64,000 bases of DNA. Origin: Loripinus fragilis. Taxonomy: Eukaryota > Mollusca > Bivalvia > Lucinida > Lucinidae. Below, piece by piece: positions 12,436-24,186 of the stretch (the stretch's first letter is position 1; each line of letters opens with the position of its first letter). Under the pieces are notes generated by a model, which did not search any database, was not told the DNA's origin, and saw only the letters and a list, made by a program, of their open reading frames with translations. The translations under genes were made by a program, and so were the position numbers. The stretch lies in NCBI GenBank assembly GCA_964019695.1, contig OZ026521.1, positions 30,408,601-30,472,600 of the forward strand. The letters run 5' to 3'.

Positions 12436-12511
12436 AGGAAATATGCACACCCTAGTTTCAGTTCTTTGGTGCAGTCTTTGCTTCCAAAGGATGCCCTTTT
12501 AAGAACATATT

Positions 12512-12975
12512 ACCCAATATTGATAATCATCAGTTTGAGCAAAAAGGTAGGTCAGATATATTCGGCTAAACTCCAGATAAACAAAGCTAGTGTGTCTGAT
12601 ATGGAAGCAACCTTTTTAATCAATGACAGAATTGCATCCAAAATTTATGATAAACCAGACATTTAAATTTAGAAATAGTAAATTTGCAATTTTAGGACAG
12701 AGTGGTTCTTCGTGCTCCTTGGTGTACATATTTCGCAGCTTATTCGTTTTGCTTGAAAATATACAAATGTTAGTGATATCAACAACAGAAACATATTTTC
12801 ACCGCAAAGTTCCTGAAACAGGGATATCAATATCAAAAATTTCAAACAGGATCATTAAATACAATGTGGACTCGAAACACTTCTGAAACATGGCATTTTG
12901 GAGCTAATGTTTTATTACGAATTGGTCTATAAACTCAACAGAATTAGTTGAAAAGCTTTTTCTATGATCAGTTTA
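12512..12975 (+). pseudogene. PLE fragment (copy 3)
   Basis: Encodes, across frames, 'FEQKVGQIYSAKLQINKASV', 'SDMEATFL', 'NDRIASKIYDKPD' and later 'HISQLIRFA', the C-terminal half of the PLE RT region. Both ends are truncated. The left end abuts the retrozyme-like array. Confidence 0.7.
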
Positions 12976-13027
12976 ATAGTATCATTAAGCATGGGATGAT
13001 ATGGGAAAGTATGTATACAAAGTTATA

Positions 13028-14290
13028 AAAGTAAGAGAGAATGTAAATATCAAGAATCAATACAATTGAGTACCACACTTGACACAATACACCATATGAG
13101 AAAGTGACAAAAGCACAATAAAACATAAAAAACGAAGAGAGTCAAGAGGTCAGCCCTTTCCCAAGAGGCGACCATAAGGCTTCAACAAACAGACATCACA
13201 AAAGGCAAAGACATCACAAAAGGCAAAGACAAACACAAAAAAGATCGAAAAAAGATCGAAAAAAGAAGAACAAAAGAAGCACTGCCTTGGAACGGTTATT
13301 AATTAAATTACTGGAGGGTACTGGAGTTTCTCGGTACGAACCTCACCCTTAGTTGGGATGTGGCTCAAGACACATTGACGTTAGGTTTGCATGAAAAATC
13401 CCTAACGTATCCAAGCCTTATCACCTAGAACATATAAATCAAACTATAAAAAGGAGATAGGGCAAAGATTAGGACCAAACAGTACATAAAACGGAATACT
13501 CAAGCAAAACAAATCGAACAGTTTATCCCCAGAAGGCCTTACAACAGTCTCAACATAAGGCCCCTACCATCTCATATATAGATTAGTCTTTAAATTGGAA
13601 CTGTCATAGAGTCTGAAGTCTGACCCACCAGCATGCAATTAAAGAGGAAAGCAAAAGTGCCAATCAACTGTAATTGGGGTGACCACCAAACAAGCAGTCT
13701 GTTGTTATACATTAATGTTACAGCCGATCTTTCTATAAAGAGAAGTTATTTGAATATGCTGCGCTGAAAAATAACTAGAATCAACGATCTTCATCAACAT
13801 ATACACTAACCTACTATAGAATTGAAGTTCCAAAAGTACCTGGCGCAAGAGATATTTAAGTCAGATATAGAATTTAGATATCAAATCATAGTATCAGAGA
13901 TAAAATTTAGAAGAGGTTTTGCAAAGTTTATGATATCGATAGCCTTGTTTTAGAAGTTCATGAGTTAGTAATTTATTGTGAGTGTTAAAGTCTAGCCAAT
14001 CGAATGAGTTGAGAAATATAAACTCCATAGGAGGTAGAGCTAAGCACATCACCATCTAAAAATGGAAAATTGACAATTTCAAAATCGAAATCGTCATGTT
14101 TATTGTAAATTTTGGTAGAAACAATATCATTAGAAATGGACAAATGCAATTAAAACAACTGGACTTCGGTGTCAGAGGTATTATCTTTATTACGCTGGAG
14201 TTCCTAAGGGCATATTTGACTTACCATATTGTCAAAATAAACTTTTTTAATGTTTAAAATATCATCCAAATATCTGGTTGTTTTATTAGG
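13028..14290 (-). mobile_element. PLE 3' half, 5'-truncated (copy 4)
   Basis: Minus strand. The tail (13028-13650) carries the family 1 core 'CACTGCCTTGGAACGGTTAT' and a '...CTACCATCTCATATATAGATT' segment. The RT C-terminal region (13650-14290) can be followed up to an intact 'TRYLDDILN' catalytic box near 14265, where the copy is truncated. Frames are broken. Confidence 0.75.
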
Positions 14291-14619
14291 TCCAATTGCA
14301 GTTTATAGTTATAGTTTTCTCTTAAATTGCACAATGATGGACAGGCCTCAGACTTAATGACATTACTGACTTAAACCTTACGTCGATGTCTGCCTGATGT
14401 TTGTTTGAGACTGGACCTACGGTGGTTCAACTTGTTTATAGCTCAGACAGTATGTGTGTTGAAAGCACTTTTCATTGCTTCGTCGCATTCTGTAAATTGA
14501 TTTGATCTGTGATGATGCATAGCATAAGTTAGGAAGCCTCCACGCGAGCTAAACTAATTAGTGCTTTTACAATAGCAAAATATAGGGTAAAGATTTCGTC
14601 ATCAAATTTATTTTTAGCC

Positions 14620-15240
14620 CCACAGTGGCATTGGCTGCTGTCCATTCTAAGGCGTTGATTCTGTAATCGTTGCTATATAATGTGTCCTGGTTTTGTGATT
14701 CAGTACTTATATATAGTGCAATTATCCTATTGACAAAATAGGCCAGTTGCTTAAATTACAATCTTGTATTTATCTGTGTTCTGTTTGTTTATGTTTAACA
14801 ACATATAACTTTATATTAAAAATTTGGCCAGTAAAACTATTTTAAGCCTCCGATGGCTTCAGCTGCTGTCCGTTCTAGGGCGGTTGTTCTATTGTTGTTT
14901 ATTCTTTATTTGTGGTTGATCGAATTTTTGAGGATAGATTTGTGTTAGGTACTTGTGTTGCTTTGTAGTAGTTTGTGTGCTTTATCGTTTTGCAATCGTC
15001 TAGCTGGGAGAGAGAGAGCTTTAATTTTGTTGTATTCTGAATGCCATGCAACTTTTATCGTTCTTTGACTCTCCCTCGCGGTGAGATTGGTTGGTCTGTA
15101 CAGTGTGTGATTGTGGAATTGCCTGGTCCTTTTTTATTTTTATTTAGATCATATCCCCGCCCTATGTGAAGACATTCAGGTGTGGTACTTGATTGTATCG
15201 ATTCTTGATCTTTGCCACATTTCTTACTTATCATTCTGCC
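14620..15240 (+). repeat. PLE-type 3' end, family 3 plus family 1 terminus
   Basis: 14815-15000 is the inverted partner of 10576-10775 ('CCTCCGATGGCTTCAGCTGC', then a reverse-complement core). It runs into 'GTGTGGTACTTGATTGTATC' near 15182, the terminal block of family 1. 14620-14700 is a diverged start of a similar tail. Confidence 0.7.
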
Positions 15241-15575
15241 TTATATGAACACCCATCATCAATAAAAGAAAAAAAGAGTTCAAGTTAAAAAAATATATGA
15301 CCTTGAACTTTTACACCAAGGTTATTTCCGCATTACAGGCCTACACATAATATGCATTCATTGTGCCAATTATTGACACCCTCTATCAAAATGTGAAAGG
15401 GGCGTTTTTGTTGGGATCAAAACGGCAGGTTAATGTACATTTGAACTTTGACATCAAGGGCATACTCATGGAGATCTGAAAACTTTGATGGCATCTACGC
15501 ACCGCAAGCAATTAATGAACACAATATGAAGACGCTCTATCGTAAATAAAAGAGAAATCAAGTTAATGATGCATA
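15240..15575 (+). repeat. Dispersed repeat, left part, split by insertion
   Basis: Diverged internal tandem units (landmark 'TGACCTTGAACTTT' and 'AAAATGTGAAAGGGGCG') followed by the unique block GGCATCTACGCACCGCAAGC. The rest of this repeat resumes at 19971. The uninterrupted version is the inverted copy at 10020-10575. Confidence 0.8.
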
Positions 15576-16370
15576 TAGGCCTTGAGCTGGCTATAGACCC
15601 CCCTCCCCCCCAGGGGGAATTTTGTACACTATGATTTTCTGAAACTACATTATATAAGACACAAAATAAAAGATGTTAGCCCTCTGAGAGTGGCAGCGTT
15701 AACGTGTAACAGCACGTTATATACGTTACCCCCAAAAATAGCATTAAAATCCCTGATAATGTCTCAACCATGACATGTTAGTACATATTTGCATGCTGAC
15801 ACAGGTTTATGAACTTCTTATAACACAGTTACATATTTTTAGTATTAATTTTATAAATGTCTTGAGTAGTTACCATAGTTTACGTTACTTAGTGTTTCCT
15901 GCGTTATTTCCGAGTATCAGTATTGTATTTATTGACTATACGTGTAATACTGTCACAGAATATAGTAAATTGATAAGGCTGCTACTTAAATGATTTAAAG
16001 TTCTTTATTATGGTCGCTTACACTATTTTTCAGGTCCATGTTATGTATGTTACCTTCAAAATAGCATTAGATATTTAAGTTAATGTCTCTAACAAGCCCT
16101 GTTTATACTTATTTGCATGCTTGCACAGGTTCATGCACTTCTTTTTATTAGGTTTACCTATTTTAAGTATTCATTTAATAAATGCCTTGAGCCTTAACTG
16201 TTATGTGTGTTACCAAAATGTGTGTTACCAAATGATACATAAGTTATTCTGAGTATCTGTATAGAAGTTGTTGACTATATGTGTATAAAGTCTGTCAGAG
16301 AATTTATAAAATTTATAAGGCTGAACTAAATTGCAGTTCCTTATTAATTTATGGTGACTTAAACTAATAA
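15576..16370 (+). repeat. Left arm of the long inverted repeat, with internal tandem units
   Basis: The outer 160 bp match the right ends at 19272-19430 and 19800-19970 in inverted orientation ('GTTAGCCCTCTGAGAGTGGC'). Inside, about 15720-16010 repeats as 16040-16370 (landmarks 'TTTGCATGCTGACACAGGTT' against 'TTTGCATGCTTGCACAGGTT'). This nested arrangement is echoed in inverted form at 18840-19320. Confidence 0.75.
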
Positions 16371-16444
16371 TATAATGTGATCTATCAACTTTCGCTGTTT
16401 GCTCACACAAACAGTATAGATACCATGCATTCAAATCGGAGGTT

Positions 16445-18188
16445 TTGAAAGACAGTCACCGTGAAACAGCTCAGTTCTGGGCAAGGTATATGGGTATGAT
16501 TCAGATGGTGTTGACACTGATTAGGGCTACAAGGAAAACAACTTTGAATTGCATGTCATCTCTCTGTATGCATTGTTCATTGCAAACCATCACCCAAACT
16601 ACGCACAATAAAATTATGTACCTGTATAACTGATTATACTCATAAATTTGATACACATCGCAGATACAAAGAACTTCTCGAACAAAATGGGTTTAGTGTG
16701 TCACAACCATTGGTTTTTTGATTGAGAAATGCTTTTGACATGACTATCAGGCAAACAATAAAGAGATATTATAGGCTTCAGCAACTAGAACTACGCTTCG
16801 TACTACAGATGGAAAGGTGTATTACTCATCACATCAGAGCTCAATATATTGAAACAACTCTTCAATGCACTGAAATGAAATATTCAATCTGCTCAGATGC
16901 AAAGTAGAATGAGTACTAGAGGCAGTTTCAGGCTTCACCAATCCTTTTAGTTCTAGTTTTGAAGACAATGAACTGTACTTTTTGTCTTTCCGTGTGCCCA
17001 CTAAGTGTGGCATAGCTAAGGATCTTATTGAGGCTGATGACATTTGCAGGAAGGCTGTTGCAGACTTCATTGACTCACTTTTATTAAAAAAATCTGTCTT
17101 TCACATCCCCCATAAAATGCTGCAAGCTAATAAAGTTTTGATGCTTGCGAGGTCAAGCAAGAAGAAATTGCCCAATTTACAAAACGTAAACAGCCAGATG
17201 AGAGCTTAAAGGAGCGTCTTTGGTAAGCATGACCTACTTTCTATTGGACATAATGTTGACCTTGAGTTGACACTGCCGTTCCTTCTGGGACCTGTACCAT
17301 GGTCACTGTCAACTCCTGATAGAATTTCTACCAAAACTGATAAGTCCAAACTTCAGCATGGCTTGCAATCACACATTGAACCAACATTAGATTAGCCATG
17401 TAGTGCTGCACATAACGTTGATGTTAATGCCATAACTACAGAGCATAATAGCTTTTCCTGTCACCTTCATGGATTTGATGGCACCAGTATTCAACCAGGC
17501 ACTAAAGGCAGGGCATGTTGGTTTTGTCACTGATACATATATACAATGTAAAAGCAGCAGTCTTTAAAGCCTTACAAACATTCTTGCAAAGGATAACCTG
17601 GGTGTTTTGTTCAACACTGGTGTATGCAACAAAAGGTGCACCTTCTGAATGTCAACAGCATTGGCCAGAATATGGGGGAAGAGATCTACAGTTATACACT
17701 GTTTAACAGATAGTGACACTACCAATGTGCCAATGAGTTAGTACCATGGAAAGGTTATTCCTATCAAACTGATAGAGAACCCCTCCCCCACTAGTTCATC
17801 AACAATTTAAGAAGGGTAAGAAAACAAATAAAGAATTGCTCTAGGCACTCATCAGTGATATGAAGCCCTAACATGTGCTATTTATGTAATTGTGAATAAG
17901 CTGCAGTACGACATTATTCTGAAAAAAAAATACCAAAGCCATACTCATATACTGACTATTTCAAATGGCATGAATATGAGCTTACCTCCACCCTGCTTTT
18001 CTGTCCTAAAGATGCACATACAAAGATTGAACTATCAAGTCTTTCCCATGAAAACAAGTGAGGCTTTCCAGATATGGACAAAATGTGTGGAAAATAAATG
18101 GGAAGGAAATAGAGTACCTCTGGGTGAAAGGAATCTTGATTGTACCCTAACAAAAGAGCCACAGAATTATATTTCACATTTTGTGTGA
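16445..18188 (+). pseudogene. Coding remnant inside the 4.4-kb element
   Basis: Several plus-strand frames, joined only through stops and shifts. 16982-17209 has 'PTKCGIAKDLIEADDICRKA'. Around 17270-17340 a frame reads 'FLLGPVPWSLSTPDRIS'. 17892-18188 has 'SLPPPCFSVLKMHIQRLNYQ' and later 'WTKCVENKWEG'. These blocks resemble uncharacterised proteins linked to mobile DNA in aquatic invertebrates, from memory only. I do not assign an enzymatic function; no DDE triad can be placed. Confidence 0.5.
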
Positions 18189-19431
18189 TATGGGGTTACC
18201 ATGTTCAAAACTCAACAACTCAAACCTTTTAAAAGATAGAAACATAATATTTGCAGTTTCCAAAAGGTACATAAACATTCTTTAATACAAAATGAGTAAG
18301 TAAGCACATTCACATTAAAAAAATATCAAACTATATTAGTTTCATAAATCATTTATATAGGAATAATGAAAAAAAAGTAACATACGTAACACTTGTGGGT
18401 GCATTTTTTTTTTCAAAGGTCCATATCTGTGATGCAAAAATAGCTTACTTGGATGATATAGCCAATTTGGAAATCTTACCTTATGGTTTGCACTTTTCAG
18501 AAGTCATGTCATTTACTAAAATTATCAAAGATGTTGTTGGATAATATATATAATTGGCTGTTGTAACAGGGTAATGGTGCCATTACCAGAGTGCTAGCAC
18601 ATTGCAAAATCCTTGCAAGATAAATCTGATAGAGGAGTAATAAGTTGTATAGGAAAATTCTTTAAAACCCTTAGATAATATATGAATATTTGCTCTAGAA
18701 CTTCTACCTGATGGGTTTTCTTTTAAGTTGTTACTCGCACATTGCACTGAAGGTTACAAACTTTCCATGAGCATTATGTCAACTATATTTGATGTCTCTA
18801 TAAAAGAAAAGAGGGTTTATGTAGTTTATGTTCTGAGTTACTTCCTCAGCAAATGAGCCAGAGTAAAAAGAAGTATATGGACCTGTGCCAGCAAGCAAAT
18901 AAGTACAAGCAGGTCATGTTGGAGACCATATCTTGAATGTTTAATGGTATTCAGAGAGTAACATACGTTACCTGGTCTGTAAAATAGTGTAAGACACCAT
19001 AATAAGGAATTTTAATTCATTTGAACAGCAGCCTTATAGATTTACTATATTCACTGACGGATGTTATACATGTATAGTCAATAACTGCCATACTGATACT
19101 TGGAAATAACATATGAAACACTAAGTAACATATACAACGGAAAAAACTCAAGACAATTATGCTAAATTTATGTAACGGTGCTATAAGAAGTTCTTAAACC
19201 CATGTCAGACCTAAAAAAGTGTGAATATGTCATGTTGGAGACATTATCAGGACAATATAATGTTATTTTGCGGGTAACGTATGTAACATGATGTTACCCG
19301 CTATTGCTGCCACTCTCAGAGGGCTAACATATTTCATTTTCTGGCTTATATAATGTAGTATCTGAAAATCATAGTGTACGAAATTCCCCCGGGGGGGAAG
19401 TGGGATCTATAGCCAGCACGAGGCCTGGAGA

Positions 19432-19970
19432 ATTACATTTTACATTTTTCTGTGATATGGGGGTACCATGTTCATCATCTAATAACTCAAAAAGTATATA
19501 AGATAGAAACGTAATGTTTGCAGTTTTGAAAAGGTAAATAAAAAATCTTTAATGTAATACCAAATTAATGAACATAAACTGGTTTCAATAAAATTTTAAG
19601 ACAAACTATATTAGATGCATTTATCATTTAAAAGGCAGTTCAATGAAAATTGTAACATACACTACATCGGGGATGACTATATTTGTTTTCAAATGTCATA
19701 ATCTGTGGCCCAGTAATAGCTTATTCAGAAAATATAACCAATTTGGAAATCTTACCTTATCTTTTGCACTTTTCTGAAGTCTTAAAAAGAATTTTAATTA
19801 TCAAATATTTTGTAGGGTAACGTATGTAACAGGCTGTTACAGGTTAACGCTGCCATTGTCAGAGGGCTAACATGTTGCAAAATCCTTGCAAGACATTGGG
19901 CTTCAAGAAAAATATGGTCTACAAAATTCCCCCTGGGGGGGGAGGTAAACCATATCCAGCCAGTGGCCTA
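19432..19970 (+). repeat. Direct duplication of 18165-18640 with terminal repeat
   Basis: Matches 18165-18640 in the same orientation: 'GAAACGTAATGTTTGCAGTT' against 'GAAACATAATATTTGCAGTT', and the shared block 'AATTTGGAAATCTTACCTTA' and 'TTGCAAAATCCTTGCAAGA'. It ends with its own copy of the inverted terminal tip. The element therefore has two right ends. Confidence 0.8.
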
Positions 19971-20560
19971 ATAAGAGAGATTTTAACCAAATTAGACTGT
20001 AGTTTTGATTCCGAGCAGTTATCTTCATCTTTATTTATAATTTACAGACAATATGCAATAATTGTGCGGGATATGAACAAATAGGGTCAAAAATGGAAGA
20101 CAAATTCTTATTTTGAGCAGTAGACAAGTTTAAAAGTATGTTTGATCTTATTTGACTTCAAGAAATATATATTGACAATCCGAAACCATTGTTTTAATCA
20201 ACACACTAAATGCAATCAACTTGGGATACATGGATTCCCTCCATCAAAAAAATGAATGACGAATTTCAGACACAAGCCATACAGAGATTTAAAGGATATG
20301 TTGACCTTGACCCTAACCTCTAATGGTATAGCATTATAGTAGTTTTTGATGTTTTCCAAATACCTTAGGCAATCATTGCAATAGATGTTATTACCCCCAA
20401 TTTGAATGAAATCTGAGTTTGTGAAGCGATCGGAAATAACTTTCAAAGCAGACTTCAAGGTCAAATCAGTGACCTGAAACCTTTGTTGCAATTTGCAAAC
20501 CATAAGCAATCATTAAACACCCTTCAACCAAAATGAAAGAGGAAACAGATTTTAAGAGAT
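19971..20560 (+). repeat. Dispersed repeat, right part, split by insertion
   Basis: Resumes with ATAAGAGAGATTTTAACCAA and matches the inverted copy at 10020-10420, then continues into further diverged units ('ACCCTTCAACCAAAATGAAA', 'TTTGACCTTG'). Confidence 0.8.
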
Positions 20561-21736
20561 ATTAGGAATATTTGACCTTGAAATTTCACTAAGACAATAT
20601 TTGTATTGTGAGTTCTTTGTTATAATCTACACATTTCGCCAGGCATTAACCCTTTTATTTATAAACTGAGAGAGGAGATCACATACGAGCCAAACGACAG
20701 ATTTACAGAGTTAAGAATATTTTACCATGACTGTTGGATCCAATATCATGCTGACGATCTGAATTGTTTAAACTCACATGCATCCCATTGGCAATAATAT
20801 CAAAATCAAACAATTAACAACACCCTCGAGCAAAGATATAGAATCTAGGATAGGTTCGTGTGGGGTTTTTTTTAACTAAAGTGCGGATTCTTTTTCAACG
20901 TGAACATAAAAACACAAGTGTATTATGTTTTTATGTTTTCTTTTATAATTTACAGCTAATACTAATAAGTCAAGGGCCTGGGTGATTTATATATTATAGC
21001 ATAACTCATAAACTGTATAGACATACTGCTGATTGCCTTGTATTGTATGACCTGCTTAAATGACTCGTGTGATGTTTGGTGAATTAAACCTGCCTAGTGG
21101 TCTACTGCATTTATATACTGAGGTAAAAAATATAAGTTATAGGAGGGTTTCCCATAGGCGATCTTTTTAGCATTAGCTTTTTTTATTTGCAGGTGCCCGA
21201 ACATATCAATTGTTTGAAAATATTCTTATGACTACCTGAATGAGGTCTAAAGAAACACATTTCAAATTTAATAGCGAGGATTTGATCTGCTAAGCAATTT
21301 GATTTAAAACGCTATTCCATTGAAAGGGAGGTAATTTGAAAAATACGATGTTCAGCTAAAACTGTACGAAAAGGATGAGAACAAAATTCAGTTTAAAGCC
21401 GGTTTCACCTCTTTTGCTTTTAATTCTAAACAAATTGACAGTAAATCAAACTTTTAGCTTAAAATTGTTTTGCGTTATTGCCATATTAGCTATTTTAGCA
21501 AGGTGAATAAATAAAGAACTTTATACTATGTGTAATGTCAACAGATTAATGGCATTGTACTCGTTAACGTAAGTCAACATATTCTGTTGATATTGTTAAA
21601 TTAAAAAATCTAGTTTCTTCTAAACTGTGAATCCCTAGAATAAATTGCTAAACTTTTTCCCCTTAGTACATCTTTGGTGCTTTAGTATAATATATCAAAC
21701 TTATTGGTGATTGAAATTGCACGATGATTTTCTTAC
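20561..21736. other. No further exon recognised downstream of exon 5
   Basis: This lies 3' of the fifth exon of the ShK-LU gene. I looked on the minus strand for an exon with a phase-1 acceptor and a membrane or GPI-type tail and could not support one. The gene may continue here or elsewhere to the left. Confidence 0.4.
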
Positions 21737-22010
21737 CTCCTCCTCCTCCTACTGAATGACTATTAACTACTGTCGGTTTTGGACGAATTGTTGTAGTTGC
21801 TGTGTGGATGGCTGGTTTGTGTGAAGTTGTTTGAGCTCTGGGAAGTGTTGTAGCTGCTGTGCGGATGGCTGGTTTGTGTGAAGTTGTTTGAGCTCTGGGA
21901 AATCCCAAAGGCAAGTTGCAAAGATCATTGTTGCAACACCTCACATGTACATCACGCCGCATTATATTTCGCTTGCCTAAGAAGAATGCCAATCCAAATC
22001 CATCACATTC
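21737..22010 (-). CDS. ShK-LU gene exon 5: end of LU domain and Thr/Pro-rich linker
   Basis: Acceptor TATGGTCTTTCAG before 22010, donor GTAAGA after 21737; 91 codons plus 1 nt. It starts ECDGFG and reaches VRCCNNDLCN, the C-terminal signature of Ly6/uPAR three-finger domains (CCxxDLCN). It supplies C7 to C10. After the domain comes a linker with two near-identical 19-residue units (PRAQTTSHKPAIRTAATT and its copy, 57 bp apart in DNA), then 'RPKPTVVNSHSV' and a run of Gly. The linker is likely O-glycosylated or a flexible stalk. The phase-1 donor shows at least one more exon, not identified here. Confidence 0.88.
21790..21903 (-). repeat. 57-bp in-frame tandem duplication in exon 5
   Basis: Two adjacent 57-bp units differ at only a few bases ('GCTGGTTTGTGTGAAGTTGT' occurs at 21811 and 21868). 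The unit is 19 codons, so the reading frame is kept. Low divergence suggests a recent duplication or gene conversion. Confidence 0.9.
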
Positions 22011-23382
22011 CTGAAAGACCATAAAACTTGTTTCAATTAATTGGCAACAAATTGTTTTCAGTACAATAATAATAGACTGCATTAATTATGATTTATTTAT
22101 GTAACTAAAACTATAGGTTTCGCGGGCAAATGTGATATGGTGCAACTAACGCAGCTGTCATCAATGGTAGAATGAAAAAAGTGATGGTCAATTTGTTTTC
22201 AAAGTCATTTGCAGCAATTCTTACTAGGTGCTATACTCAACATGCTATTCTACCTTATTTTGACGCAGAAATTAATCATATAAGGCATTTTATCAACGTT
22301 TAATTTGTCAATTAAGGAGCTGAATTCATTTACTTATCCAGTATATTTAAAGATAAATCTGTACTCTCTTCTATACCTACTTATTTTGAAAATAAGGAAT
22401 CACCTAACTTTTATTTGTTATAAGTAGAATAAGCCTATTCGTAGTACTGTATTAAATTATCATAAATTAGTAACTGAACATCATATTGAAACTACTATTC
22501 CCTACTACGATTCTTGAGAATGTAAGTATACTAAATATTGCTATCAATCTGCTGATCATATAATCACTGGGGATTTAAAAATATTGCTGATTCAAGAAGT
22601 CGGTCTTTTATATGTAAAGGACCTAAATGCAGGTTTCGTTCACAGATAGACTTCAACAAATGTGGTGAAAAAATTGCTTTTTCCTTACAAGAATTTTGTA
22701 ATCGAATCTAAAATTTACGTTTAGAAACAAACTTGAAGAAAGGGGTCCAGGAACTCCATAGGCAGTTTGTTTAAGCGCCTGCAGATTAGGCTTCTAGCAT
22801 CATTGTGGTCGTTTAAAACTGTAATACATTACAACGCAAAAGCAAGAACTTGGCACTGCTAAGACCTATGAGCCTAATTTGTTTGATGAGAAGTTTGCTG
22901 TTGATAGACATTGATTTTTTATGGCTGCTAAGTTTGGTGTATTGTTGATGAGGATCATAGCAAACTCTCTACAATTAACTGGTTACCAAAAGTTCATAAA
23001 AGACCCTATGCGCCATGTTTTATTGCTAACTCTAGTTCATATCCGACTACTGGGTTGTGGATAATTTTAACTTCTTGCCTTACTGCGATTAAAAACCATG
23101 TTACAAAATATTGTGAAACTGTTTTGAGAGAAACGGTATAAATCTATTTTGGTCTGTTTAAAATATTCGAGAGTCTTGACAAATTAAAATCTATAGTTTT
23201 TTCGAGCATCTAGGGTGTCTATATGTGATGTGTCTACTCTATATATTACATTACCTCATAATCTTAGCTAAGAATAACTAACTGATTTAATTTAACAAAC
23301 TTTTAACAGAGAAGGCTCACTTTAATTAGCGTGTAATGAGATACGCGCATTTTTCACTTCTGAACAACCTCAAAGATTTGAA

Positions 23383-23643
23383 TTGTGGTCATGTCAGAAA
23401 GTTTGTGACGCTCTCCATTATCTTTATGACAGTATATTTATAACATTTGGCTCAAAATTGAATAGACAAACTTCAGGTATTACTATGTCTACTAATTGTG
23501 CTCCTCTTGTTGCATATTTGTTTTTATTTTATGATAGAGACTTCATGTTTTCTCGTTCTGACAATAATCAAGCAGATATCTCAAGATATCTAGATGACTT
23601 GCTTAATATTGATTATCCTTATTTTGAACAAATGGTAAGTTAG
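23383..23643 (+). pseudogene. PLE copy 2 RT catalytic segment
   Basis: One open frame of 86 codons with 'QKVCDALHYLYDSIF', 'MSTNCAPLVAYLFLFYDRDF' (equivalent of 'MGTNCAPLVADLFLFCYERDF' elsewhere) and 'QADISRYLDDLLNIDYPYF'. The YLDD catalytic box is intact, but about nine codons before it are missing relative to copy 5, and stops surround the frame. Confidence 0.75.
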
Positions 23644-23669
23644 ATATATCCGATTGAACTTCAGTTGAA

Positions 23670-24186
23670 TAAAAGTAAGTAAGGGTGCAAAGATCAGGAA
23701 TCGATACAATCAAGTACCACATCTGTCCCAGGATACACATGGAAAAGTGACAACTCACAATTAAACACCACAAACGAGAGCCAAGAGGTCAGCCCTTTCC
23801 CAGCAGGTGACCACAAGGCACAAATAAATGGACGCGCACAAAGGCATAACAAACAGACGACAGAAAAAACTTAAAAGGTCCACAAAAGAATTACCGCCTT
23901 GGAACGGTCAATAAAATATTTTACTGGAGGGCTTAAACCGGTTTCACAGCGCCAACCTCACCCTTAATATAGATGTGGATCAAGACACATAGAAATATGG
24001 TTTGCATGAAAGACCCCTAACTTATCAATGTATCATCTCCTAGAACATATAAATCAAGATATAAAGAAGGAGATAAAGCAAATATAAGGACTCAACAGTA
24101 AATAAAACTGAATACAGAAGCTAAAGAAATCCAACAGGTAGACCCTGGTGGGCCAAACAAACAGCCAAAAGGCGAATCCTTCAGAA
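23670..24186 (-). repeat. Solo PLE 3' end, family 1, inside PLE copy 2
   Basis: Starts TAAGTAAGGGTGCAAAGATC, contains the core 'ACCGCCTTGGAACGGTCAAT' and ends near 'GGCCAAACAAACAGCC'. AAAAG lies at both junctions, a possible 5-bp target duplication. Removing it restores the PLE coding order from 'LQLNK' to 'SSETETSF'. Confidence 0.85.

Larger units (their letters stand above)
12066..12511 (+). repeat. Retrozyme-like tandem repeat with hammerhead ribozymes
   Basis: Tandem units: a partial unit (12066-12173), a full unit (12174-12429, 256 bp) and a partial unit (12430-12511). Each unit boundary is the predicted cleavage point of a type I hammerhead ribozyme. The unit contains 'CAGTTCTTTGGTGCAGTCTT' and a 'CAGCTGGTGACTGGGACTGT' block. 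Animal retrozymes are small non-coding retroelements, made of tandem hammerhead-bearing units, whose RNA is self-cleaved and circularised. Size, arrangement and ribozyme type fit. The last unit is followed directly by a PLE fragment. Confidence 0.8.
15576..19970. mobile_element. 4.4-kb element with long terminal inverted repeats
   Basis: Begins TAGGCCTTGAGCTGGCTATA and ends with the inverted equivalent, GGCCTA at 19970. It is flanked by ATA on both sides (15573-15575 and 19971-19973); the empty site in the paralogous repeat at 10422 has a single ATA. The left arm (15576 to about 16370) and right arm (about 18840-19430, then again 19800-19970) are long inverted repeats with a GC-rich tip (CCCCC/GGGGG). 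Broken coding sequence lies between them. The superfamily is not recognised. It carries an internal direct duplication of its right end. Confidence 0.85.
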
